In this document: positions 57,296 through 64,000 of the stretch, one piece after another | How positions within the stretch are numbered: the stretch's first letter is position 1 | How the letters are laid out: each line of letters starts with the position of its first letter | Source: Methylophilaceae bacterium LSUCC0401 | Lineage (GTDB): Bacteria; Pseudomonadota; Gammaproteobacteria; Burkholderiales; Methylophilaceae | Assembly: GCA_024919035.1 (NCBI GenBank) | Contig: CP103442.1 | Span: forward strand, 310,001-374,000 | DNA: 64,000 nucleotides | Direction of reading: 5' to 3' | Notes under the pieces: generated by a model | What the model saw: only the letters and a program-made list of their open reading frames with translations | Database searches by the model: none | What the model was told of the DNA's origin: nothing | Program-made: the position numbers and the translations under genes

Positions 57296-59863
57296 ATGAT
57301 TATTCAAGACTACATATCCCACACAAAAGAGAGAGGAAAAGAGGGCCTCCCCCCTCTACCATTGACGCCAGAGCAAACCGCTGAGCTTGTTACATTTTTA
57401 AAAGATGATAAAAAACAAGATCTGGAGTATGCATTAGAGCTGTTAATTAATAGAGTGCCCGCAGGTGTTGATCAGTCTGCTTATGTGAAAGCAGCATTTC
57501 TTAATGACGTTGCTCAGAAAAAAATAAACAACAGTTTAATTTTGCCTAGTAAAGCCGTTGAGTTATTAGGGACGATGTTAGGTGGCTACAATGTTCAAGC
57601 GTTAATTCCTTTATTGGATTCTGATCTTGCAGAAGAGGCAAGCCAGGCTCTATCGAGTACCATTTTGGTTTTTGATGCTTTTCATGACGTTGTCGACAAA
57701 CATAAAGCTGGAAATGTATATGCCACTAAACTGCTTCAGTCTTGGGCGAATGCAGAATGGTTTACTAATAAAAAAGAAATTGATCATGAAATCAAATTAA
57801 CTGTTTTTAAGGTTGATGGTGAAACAAATACAGATGATTTATCCCCTGCGCAAAATGCGTGGTCTCGTGCGGATATTCCTCTTCATGCTCAAGCGATGTT
57901 AATTAATAAAATGCCAAATGGCCTCAATATTATTGAGGATTTGAAAAAATTAAATAATCCTTTAGTTTATGTGGGAGATGTGGTTGGAACAGGCTCATCA
58001 AGAAAATCAGCGATCAATTCACTGCAATGGCATATGGGAAATTCAATACCGTTTATTCCAAATAAAAATACGGGAGGCTTTGTTTTTGGTGGAAAGATTG
58101 CACCTATTTTCTTTAATACAGCAGAAGATTCTGGAGCATACCCGATCGAATGTGATGTGTCGCAAATGAATATTGGCGATGTCATTACCCTAAAAGCACA
58201 TGAAAAGATTATTTGTAATGACAAGGGTCAAGTAATTTCGACTTTTGCTCATAATCCCTTAACAATTTTAGATGAGGTTCGTGCCGGGGGTCGAATCCCG
58301 CTAATTATTGGACGTGGTTTATCAGATCGATCGGCAAAGGCTTTGGACGTCAATAAATCAAAAGTTTTTTTAAGTCACGTTACTGAAACAATCAACAAAA
58401 AACAAGGCTTTACCTTGGCCCAAAAAATGGTTGGCAAGGCGTGTGGCGTTGAAGGGGTGTTGCCTGGAACTTATTGTGAACCAAAAATTACGTCAGTTGG
58501 GTCGCAAGACACGACTGGTGCGATGACCAGAGATGAGTTAAAAGAGTTAGCATGTTTGGGTTTCACAGCAGATCTTGTCATGCAAAGTTTTTGCCATACC
58601 GCAGCCTATCCAAAACCTGTTGACATTGAGTTACAACATTCATTACCTGACTTTATCAGTAGCAGAGGTGGTGTATCGCTAAAACCTGGAGATGGAGTGA
58701 TTCATTCATGGCTTAATCGAATGATTCTGCCGGATACCGTAGGAACTGGTGGCGATTCCCATACCAGATTTCCTATAGGAATTTCTTTCCCAGCAGGTTC
58801 CGGATTGGTAGCTTTTGCGGCCGCCATGGGGGTGATGCCGTTAGATATGCCAGAATCTGTGTTGGTCAGGTTTAAGGGGGAGATGCAGCCAGGAATCACC
58901 TTAAGGGATCTTGTGAATGCCATTCCTTATCAGGCCATTCAAAATGGAGAGTTAACAGTTGCAAAGCAAGGTAAAAAAAATGTATTCAGTGGCAGGATCC
59001 TAGAAATAGAAGGTTTGCCTGATTTGAAAGTTGAACAAGCATTTGAATTTGCCGATGCTTCAGCGGAAAGATCCGCAAATGGGTGTACGGTCCGATTAAA
59101 TAAAGAACCCATTATTGAATACCTGCAATCCAATATTACTTTAATGCAAAATTTGATAGAACAAGGCTATGAGGATAAAAGAACTTTACAACGCAGAATT
59201 GAAGGAATGCAGAACTGGCTCAATAACCCAGAACTCATGGAACCCGATGCAAATGCTAAGTACGCATCAATCATTGAAATTGATTTGAATACGATTACCG
59301 AACCACTTATCGCATGTCCAAATGATCCAGATAACATTAAAACTTTATCAGAGATTTCTGGAAATAAAATTGATGAGGTATTTATTGGAAGCTGTATGAC
59401 AAATATTGGTCACTATCGAGCCGCAGGAAAAGTGTTAGAAAATCAAGGCGACATCAAAACAAGATTATGGATAGCGCCGCCGACTCGGATGGATGAATCC
59501 CAACTGAGAAAGGAAGGTTACTATTCCATATTTGATCAAGCGGGAGCTCGAACAGAACTGCCGGGATGCAGTCTATGCATGGGAAACCAAGCCAGAGTTG
59601 AGAATGAAGCTCACGTATTTTCAACCAGCACCCGTAATTTTGATAACAGAATGGGGAAAGATGCCCAAGTATATTTGGGATCAGCGGAATTGGCTGCTGT
59701 CTGTGCCTTGTTAGGAAAAATTCCAAACGTCTCTGAGTATCATCAGGTTGTAAAAGAAAAAATTGCTCAACACGAAGAGAATATTTATCAGTACTTAAAT
59801 TTTCATCACATGGATGACTATGTAAGTGAAAAAAAGGTTATTGGAATTAGCCCCGTTAGTTAA
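57296..59863 (+). CDS. acnB: Aconitate hydratase B
   Basis: An 855-residue [4Fe-4S] citrate-isocitrate isomerase of the TCA cycle. The N-terminal HEAT-like domain starts [21 protein letters not shown], typical of AcnB. The swivel domain precedes the catalytic domains, the reverse of AcnA order. Cluster cysteines are in [15 protein letters not shown] and [33 protein letters not shown] is also seen. The family-5 glycosylase gene begins nine bases after its stop. Confidence 0.98.
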   Translation: MIIQDYISHTKERGKEGLPPLPLTPEQTAELVTFLKDDKKQDLEYALELLINRVPAGVDQSAYVKAAFLNDVAQKKINNSLILPSKAVELLGTMLGGYNVQALIPLLDSDLAEEASQALSSTILVFDAFHDVVDKHKAGNVYATKLLQSWANAEWFTNKKEIDHEIKLTVFKVDGETNTDDLSPAQNAWSRADIPLHAQAMLINKMPNGLNIIEDLKKLNNPLVYVGDVVGTGSSRKSAINSLQWHMGNSIPFIPNKNTGGFVFGGKIAPIFFNTAEDSGAYPIECDVSQMNIGDVITLKAHEKIICNDKGQVISTFAHNPLTILDEVRAGGRIPLIIGRGLSDRSAKALDVNKSKVFLSHVTETINKKQGFTLAQKMVGKACGVEGVLPGTYCEPKITSVGSQDTTGAMTRDELKELACLGFTADLVMQSFCHTAAYPKPVDIELQHSLPDFISSRGGVSLKPGDGVIHSWLNRMILPDTVGTGGDSHTRFPIGISFPAGSGLVAFAAAMGVMPLDMPESVLVRFKGEMQPGITLRDLVNAIPYQAIQNGELTVAKQGKKNVFSGRILEIEGLPDLKVEQAFEFADASAERSANGCTVRLNKEPIIEYLQSNITLMQNLIEQGYEDKRTLQRRIEGMQNWLNNPELMEPDANAKYASIIEIDLNTITEPLIACPNDPDNIKTLSEISGNKIDEVFIGSCMTNIGHYRAAGKVLENQGDIKTRLWIAPPTRMDESQLRKEGYYSIFDQAGARTELPGCSLCMGNQARVENEAHVFSTSTRNFDNRMGKDAQVYLGSAELAAVCALLGKIPNVSEYHQVVKEKIAQHEENIYQYLNFHHMDDYVSEKKVIGISPVS

Positions 59864-59872
59864 GCTTGATTG

Positions 59873-60502
59873 ATGGAGTTTAAGCCTGATTGCAGAGAGT
59901 GTCCAAGGTTGGCTAAATTCCTTGACACCGTCAAGGATAAAAATCCTAATTATTTTTGCAAACCTGTTCCTGCTTTTGGGGTCTCTAATCCTAAGTTATT
60001 GATTGTTGGTTTAGCACCCGGAATGCATGGGGCAAATAAAACAGGCAGACCTTTTACGGGTGATTTTGCCGGTATTCTTTTGTATCAAACACTTTTTAAA
60101 TTTGGATTTTCATCAGAGGCAGTCTCAATATCTGTAGATGATTCTCTATCATTGATTGATACACGTATTACTAATGCAGTTAAATGTTTACCCCCTGAAA
60201 ATAAACCTAAAACAACAGAAATCTTGCAATGTAATAAATTTTTATCTCATGAGATAAGGTGCATTCCAGATAAGGTCATTATCTTATCATTAGGTAAAAT
60301 AGCTCATGATGCAATATTAATGGCATTAAATTTAAAAAAAAGTCACTACAAATTTTCTCATGGTGCTCGACATGAGTTGTCGAGTGAACAAATATTGTAT
60401 GATAGTTATCACTGCAGTAAATATAACACTCAAACAAAGCGGCTCACCGTGGACATGTTTGAGAATATTTTTTTAAATATTAAAAAAGAAATGGAGAAAT
60501 AA
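59873..60502 (+). CDS. Family 5 (UDGb-type) uracil-DNA glycosylase
   Basis: A 209-residue base-excision repair enzyme. Cysteines for a 4Fe-4S cluster are in CRECPRLAKF plus later Cys in the family pattern. Motif A is GLAPGMHGANKTGRPFTGD, which lacks the catalytic Asp of families 1 and 4, as in UDGb. NAVKCLPPENKP and the C-terminal SYHCSKYNTQTKRL replace the HPSPLN motif. It removes uracil and other deaminated bases. A TTG at 59870 is in frame; the ATG at 59873 is preferred. One base separates it from the tautomerase. Confidence 0.88.
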   Translation: MEFKPDCRECPRLAKFLDTVKDKNPNYFCKPVPAFGVSNPKLLIVGLAPGMHGANKTGRPFTGDFAGILLYQTLFKFGFSSEAVSISVDDSLSLIDTRITNAVKCLPPENKPKTTEILQCNKFLSHEIRCIPDKVIILSLGKIAHDAILMALNLKKSHYKFSHGARHELSSEQILYDSYHCSKYNTQTKRLTVDMFENIFLNIKKEMEK

Positions 60503-60503
60503 T

Positions 60504-60683
60504 ATGCCTTACATCAATGTAAAACTCGCAGGTTCCTTAAACAAAGATCAAAAAGCTGAAATTGCAAAAGAAATTACTGACACGATGTCCCGCATTGCTC
60601 ACAAGCCCGCATCTTATACATACATTGTGTTTGATGAAGTCGCCACTGAAGATTGGGCTATTGGAGGAAATTTACTTGGTTAA
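60504..60683 (+). CDS. 4-oxalocrotonate tautomerase-family protein
   Basis: A 59-residue protein beginning Met-Pro-Tyr-Ile-Asn-Val-Lys, so Pro1 would be the catalytic base after Met removal. It ends near DWAIGGNLLG, the usual family end. The small tautomerase fold forms hexamers or trimers of dimers. GGAGAA precedes the ATG. Its TAA shares a base with the uvrC ATG. The substrate is unknown. Confidence 0.85.
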   Translation: MPYINVKLAGSLNKDQKAEIAKEITDTMSRIAHKPASYTYIVFDEVATEDWAIGGNLLG

Positions 60684-62485
60684 TGAATGTGGAAAATGTT
60701 AAAGATTTTCTTAAAACTCTACCTACGCACCCCGGCATTTATCGAATGCTGGATAAGCAAGAAAAAGTTATCTATGTTGGTAAAGCTAAAAACATAAAAA
60801 AAAGAGTAGCAAGTTATTTCAATAAAAACCTTGCGAGCCCTAGAACAAGGTTAATGGTTTCACATATCGCAAATATACAATTTACGGTAACCAATACAGA
60901 GGCAGAGGCGCTCATTTTAGAAAATAATCTGATAAAAGATTTAATGCCTCGTTACAATGTGATTTTTAGAGATGATAAATCATATCCTTATCTAATGATG
61001 ACGGCGCATAAATTCCCGATGTTACGTTTTCATCGTGGGGTTCAAAAAAAAGGGAATCGGTATTTTGGACCCTTCCCAAATTCCAACGCTGTGCGTGAGA
61101 GCATCCAGCTTTTACAAAAAGTTTTTTTACTCAGAAATTGTGAGGATTCAGTATTCTCAAACCGTACTCGGCCTTGTTTGCAGCATCAAATTAAAAGATG
61201 TACTGCGCCTTGCGTAGGATTGATTGATGAAAACCAATATGCACAAGACTGTCGACAAGCAGAATTATTTCTTCAAGGAAAAGATAATGAAGTGGTCGAG
61301 CAGATGACGGTTGCGATGAATGTGGCAGCTGAAAATGAGGAGTTTGAAAGAGCGGTTGTTTTTCGGGATCGCATTCAGAGTTTAAGACAGGTACGCTTAA
61401 AACAATTTGTCAGTGATTTTAGTGAGCATGATGCAGATATCATCGCTTTTGCTGAAGAGGATGGATTGGCGTGTATTAATTTGGTCATAATTCGTGGAGG
61501 AAGACATCTGGGAGATAAAACTTTTTTTCCAAAAAATCACCCAGATGACGATTCTAATATTATTGAAATTTTTCTTTGTCAGCACTACATGGATCACTCA
61601 CCCCCACCTGTAATTGTTGCTGAGGGAGTTTTTGATCAAGAGCTTATTAAATCTTTTTTTAATCTTCAGTTTTCAAAACAAAAAATAAAGATTATCACCA
61701 AAGCCTCAGGTGACAAAAGAATGTGGTTAAAGATGGCTAAAAGAAATGCAATGATTAACGTCAGACAAAAGAATTTACTAGAAGCAGGCAAAACAAACAA
61801 ACTCGACTCATTAAGAGCTTTGATCAATATGCCAAATTTAAACCGAATCGAGTGTTTCGATATCAGTCATACCATGGGCAAACAAACGGTTGCATCTTGT
61901 GTGGTTTTCGATGATTTAGCCATGCAGGGTAAAGAGTATCGCAGATTCAATATCAATAATATTACTCCAGGTGATGATTATGCGGCGATGCGTCAAGTGT
62001 TGGAGCGACGGATCAAAAGAATAGTTAATGAGGAACAAACAAAGCCAGATTTGATGTTAATCGACGGTGGCAAGGGGCAGTTAAAGATGGCAATAGATAT
62101 TTTTGATGCATACAATATTGTTGGAATTCGCCTCATTTCAATTGCTAAAGGCGAAAATAGAAAATCAGGCCTAGAAACATTGATCTTTGATGATGGTGAA
62201 ATTATTTCTGATATTCCTAATAATAATCTCGGTTTTCATTTACTTCAGCATATTAGAGATGAGGCTCATCGTTTTGCAATTACCGGACACCGACAAAAAA
62301 GAGCAAAAGTTAACCTATCCTCATCTTTGGAAGAGATTGAGGGGATTGGCCCAAAGAAAAGAAAATCATTACTGGTTTATTTTGGTGGTTTAGAGGGAGT
62401 TAAAAATGCATCGATTGAAGAATTAACTCAAGTAACGGGTATAGATCTAAAGCTTGCTGAGATCGTGTATAACTTTTATCATTAG
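60683..62485 (+). CDS. uvrC: Excinuclease ABC subunit UvrC
   Basis: A 600-residue nuclease making both cuts in nucleotide excision repair. The GIY-YIG domain (about 1-95) shows HPGIYRMLDKQEKVIYVGKAKNIKKRV. A Cys-rich region (RPCLQHQIKRCTAPCVGL), a UVR motif near 200 (NEEFERAVVFRDRIQSL), the RNase H-like nuclease (FDISHTMGKQTVAS, LMLIDGGKGQL) and C-terminal helix-hairpin-helix (EEIEGIGPKKRKSLLVYFGG) follow. The frame is open to 60653, but ATG 60683, joined to the tautomerase stop, gives the family start. Confidence 0.97.
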   Translation: MNVENVKDFLKTLPTHPGIYRMLDKQEKVIYVGKAKNIKKRVASYFNKNLASPRTRLMVSHIANIQFTVTNTEAEALILENNLIKDLMPRYNVIFRDDKSYPYLMMTAHKFPMLRFHRGVQKKGNRYFGPFPNSNAVRESIQLLQKVFLLRNCEDSVFSNRTRPCLQHQIKRCTAPCVGLIDENQYAQDCRQAELFLQGKDNEVVEQMTVAMNVAAENEEFERAVVFRDRIQSLRQVRLKQFVSDFSEHDADIIAFAEEDGLACINLVIIRGGRHLGDKTFFPKNHPDDDSNIIEIFLCQHYMDHSPPPVIVAEGVFDQELIKSFFNLQFSKQKIKIITKASGDKRMWLKMAKRNAMINVRQKNLLEAGKTNKLDSLRALINMPNLNRIECFDISHTMGKQTVASCVVFDDLAMQGKEYRRFNINNITPGDDYAAMRQVLERRIKRIVNEEQTKPDLMLIDGGKGQLKMAIDIFDAYNIVGIRLISIAKGENRKSGLETLIFDDGEIISDIPNNNLGFHLLQHIRDEAHRFAITGHRQKRAKVNLSSSLEEIEGIGPKKRKSLLVYFGGLEGVKNASIEELTQVTGIDLKLAEIVYNFYH

Positions 62486-62487
62486 GC

Positions 62488-63048
62488 ATGAACCTTCCTA
62501 ATTACATCACCTTCTTCCGCATTCTAATAATACCTTTTCTTATTATGACTTTTTACGTGCCTGAGAATGTTTTAGGAGGTTTGGGTAGAAATTTTCTGGC
62601 AACATTTTTTTTTATTCTTGCTGGCATCAGTGATTGGTTGGATGGATATTTAGCGAGAAAGATGGGTCTTGAATCTAAGTTTGGTGCTTTTATTGACCCA
62701 GTCGCTGATAAATTAATTGTTATTTCCTCATTAGTTTTGCTTGTTGAATTAGATCGTGTGAGTGCAATTATCGCGATAATTATTATTGGGCGTGAGGTTG
62801 CAGTGAGTGCTTTAAGAGAGTGGATGGCTGGCATTGGAGCATCTAATCATGTCGCCGTAGCTTTTATTGGTAAACTCAAAACAACGCTACAATTTATTGC
62901 CATTGCTTTGTTATTATTTTTTGATGATATCTTTTTTATTCCGATTTATTTTCTGGGTCAGATCACCATATGGATAGCTGCATTATTAACTATTATTTCA
63001 ATGCTCTATTATTTAAAACAAGCATTTACCTTAAAGCAGTCAAATTAA
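62488..63048 (+). CDS. pgsA: CDP-diacylglycerol--glycerol-3-phosphate 3-phosphatidyltransferase
   Basis: A 186-residue inner-membrane enzyme making phosphatidylglycerol phosphate. The start NLPNYITFFRILIIPFLI and the CDP-alcohol phosphotransferase motif SDWLDGYLARKMGLESKFGAF..DPVADK (D-G-xx-A-R-x8-G-x3-D-x3-D) are present. About five or six membrane segments. Two bases after uvrC; uvrC-pgsA-tRNA is a well-known proteobacterial order. Confidence 0.96.
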   Translation: MNLPNYITFFRILIIPFLIMTFYVPENVLGGLGRNFLATFFFILAGISDWLDGYLARKMGLESKFGAFIDPVADKLIVISSLVLLVELDRVSAIIAIIIIGREVAVSALREWMAGIGASNHVAVAFIGKLKTTLQFIAIALLLFFDDIFFIPIYFLGQITIWIAALLTIISMLYYLKQAFTLKQSN

Positions 63049-63073
63049 AATAATACATTGGGTAAAGCTGTCA

Positions 63074-63101
63074 TTGACATCACTTAAAAAAAAGCTAAAA
63101 T
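63074..63101 (+). promoter_or_regulatory. Sigma-70 promoter of the tRNA operon
   Basis: A perfect TTGACA (63074-63079), a 16-base spacer and TAAAAT (63096-63101), ending 13 bases before tRNA-Gly. The strongest -35 in the window, as expected for a tRNA operon. Confidence 0.85.
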
Positions 63102-63114
63102 ACTGCTTCTGTTT

Positions 63115-63190
63115 GCGTGAATAGCTCAGCTGGTAGAGCGCAACCTTGCCAAGGTTGAGGTCGCGAGTTCGAACCTCGTTTCACGCTCCA
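63115..63190 (+). tRNA. tRNA-Gly (GCC)
   Basis: A 76-base tRNA including an encoded CCA. Acceptor stem GCGTGAA / TTCACGC, discriminator T, anticodon GCC in CTTGCCAAG, and a T-loop GTTCGAACC. Reads GGC and GGU. Confidence 0.97.
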
Positions 63191-63198
63191 AATTTTTC

Positions 63199-63224
63199 AA
63201 AAGGGGAGAGTAAGCTCCCCTTTT
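63199..63224 (+). terminator. Hairpin between tRNA-Gly and tRNA-Cys
   Basis: A 10-base perfect stem (AAAAGGGGAG / CTCCCCTTTT) with a 6-base loop and only four T residues, in the stem itself. Either a partial terminator or a processing signal in the tRNA precursor. Confidence 0.6.
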
Positions 63225-63232
63225 ATGTTTTT

Positions 63233-63306
63233 GGCGCGTTAGCAAAGTGGTTATGCAGAGGCCTGCAAAGCCTTAGACGCCGGTTCGATTCCGGCACGCG
63301 CCTCCA
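63233..63306 (+). tRNA. tRNA-Cys (GCA)
   Basis: A 74-base tRNA with encoded CCA. Acceptor GGCGCGT / ACGCGCC, discriminator T (an identity element for Cys), anticodon GCA in CCTGCAAAG. Confidence 0.96.
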
Positions 63307-63344
63307 TTCTTTTTTACCAAGGATGGTGATAAAATGACGTCTTT

Positions 63345-63431
63345 GCCCGGGTGGTGAAATTGGTAGACACAAGAGACTTAAAATCTCTCGATCTTGCGAT
63401 CGTGCCGGTTCGATTCCGGCCCCGGGCACCA
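63345..63431 (+). tRNA. tRNA-Leu (TAA)
   Basis: An 87-base class II tRNA with encoded CCA. Acceptor GCCCGGG / CCCGGGC, discriminator A, anticodon stem AGAGA / TCTCT around loop CTTAAAA (anticodon TAA), and a long variable arm (GATCTTGCGATC). It reads UUA, a heavily used codon in this AT-rich genome. Confidence 0.96.
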
Positions 63432-63441
63432 CATTTTCATA

Positions 63442-63579
63442 ATGAGCGATAAAGAATTAAAAAAAATTAATGACACACTTCAGGCAATTCTAAAAACTTT
63501 AAAAATAGTTTTTATATTGATTGCTGGATTTGCTTTTCTATATTTTGCGCTCTTGATTTATTTGTTTGTAATTGGGTAA
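63442..63579 (+). CDS. Small single-span membrane protein, unknown
   Basis: A 45-residue protein: charged N-terminal helix (MSDKELKKINDTLQAILKTL) followed by one hydrophobic segment (about 22-43, KIVFILIAGFAFLYFALLIYL). The frame is open further upstream through tRNA-Leu, but the ATG at 63442, ten bases after the tRNA, is the sensible start. No family recognised. The next gene starts right after its stop, suggesting co-translation. Confidence 0.55.
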   Translation: MSDKELKKINDTLQAILKTLKIVFILIAGFAFLYFALLIYLFVIG

Positions 63580-64000
63580 TTGAAAAATTCTCTCATCATT
63601 AAAAATCCAAGTTTTTCATCCCTTAATTTACTGAAAAAATGGCATCGTCACTTTAGAGCTCGTAAATTAAATTTATCCTATCATGATCTCCTGGCGACAT
63701 TTTTAAATAACTCCAATGATGCATTTCCAGATGGGGTGATATCTCAAGATGAAATAAAAAATAATCATTGGCTTTATTCAGTGCATATGGCGGATTTTCA
63801 GCTTATGCGAGATTATTATTTATTTAATGGTTTAAAAAGTGTTGATCAGCAACAAATTAAGAATTTATGTAAATTATTGAACAAATATCTTCTTGAAGAT
63901 CATGGATATTTTTCATGCAATGATAATTTCATTTTTTTTCAAAGTCGAAACCAATACATATTCAGTTATACCTCAATTCATGATTTGTTAAATCATCCAG
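63580..64000 (+). CDS. Conserved hypothetical protein, possibly COG4255/RpfE-like (cut by window end)
   Basis: An open frame of at least 140 codons from TTG 63580, right after the preceding stop, to the window end. Seen: AFPDGVISQDEI, then HWLYSVHMADFQLMRDYYLFNG, and later LCKLLNKYLLEDHGYFSC. This pattern (a WLxADPVHLxxxRD-like segment and a following LNxxF region) resembles a betaproteobacterial family often near recJ and sometimes labelled RpfE or phosphoglycerate-mutase-like. The match is from memory of motifs and is weak. No membrane segment or signal peptide. Confidence 0.5.
   Translation, partial: MKNSLIIKNPSFSSLNLLKKWHRHFRARKLNLSYHDLLATFLNNSNDAFPDGVISQDEIKNNHWLYSVHMADFQLMRDYYLFNGLKSVDQQQIKNLCKLLNKYLLEDHGYFSCNDNFIFFQSRNQYIFSYTSIHDLLNHP

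Noticed and set aside
63146-63432. Reading frames across the three tRNA genes
   Set aside because: They come from the tRNA sequences themselves, which fold fully as Gly, Cys and Leu tRNAs.

Overview
The window looks like a chromosomal piece of a small, AT-rich, free-living betaproteobacterium, most likely a streamlined methylotroph of the Methylophilaceae (OM43 / Methylopumilus type). This placement is inferred from gene content and order; no rRNA gene is present. The signs are very tight packing (many 1-4 base overlaps, convergent genes sharing stop regions), frequent TTG starts, no insertion sequences, no CRISPR array, and an adjacent edd-eda pair as expected for the Entner-Doudoroff branch used with the ribulose monophosphate cycle. 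No stretch over 300 bases lacks a gene.

Layout. 1-4305 (+): a pair of exported M16 peptidases, rsmD, coaD, a 2[4Fe-4S] ferredoxin and a glyoxalase. 4302-8088 (-): the grpE-dnaK-dnaJ chaperone set with two sigma-32-like promoters. 8143-21085: a lipopolysaccharide inner-core block with waaC, a glycosyltransferase-WaaP fusion, a double kinase-like protein, a NodU/WapO-type carbamoyltransferase, edd-eda, a HAD phosphatase, a GT2 enzyme, waaF, hldE and hldD. 21082-23198 (-): hemH and hrcA, which head the operon running into hldD-hldE-waaF. 23292-32429: nadK, recN, fur (-), bamE with an extended tail, dapB, carA, carB. 32518-40733: greA, DUF4149, yhbY (-), a SulP transporter with a beta carbonic anhydrase, rlmE, ftsH, folP, glmM. 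40736-44496 (-): pstB, pstA, pstC, pstS. 44627-48703 (+): prfB with a programmed +1 frameshift, lysS, and a phosphate-type porin. 48757-51195: a NarL-type two-component pair and a small secreted cysteine-containing protein. 51215-57151: tadA, yceI, a nitroreductase, a thioredoxin-like protein, nlpD-like, surE, DUF2069, wrbA, purB. 57296-64000 (+): acnB, a family-5 uracil-DNA glycosylase, a 59-residue tautomerase, uvrC, pgsA, tRNA-Gly, tRNA-Cys, tRNA-Leu, a 45-residue membrane protein and a gene cut by the window end.

How the parts work together. pstSCAB and the O/P porin each carry a near-perfect Pho box with a -10 hexamer exactly 10 bases downstream, forming a local phosphate-starvation regulon across both membranes. 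The lipopolysaccharide block would make ADP-heptose, add heptose I and II, then phosphorylate and probably carbamoylate the core. The least explained signal is a 17-base palindrome shared (15 of 17 positions) by the SulP-carbonic anhydrase operon and by the gap between the NarL-type response regulator and the secreted-protein gene. It suggests that this two-component system controls inorganic-carbon supply together with an undescribed periplasmic protein.
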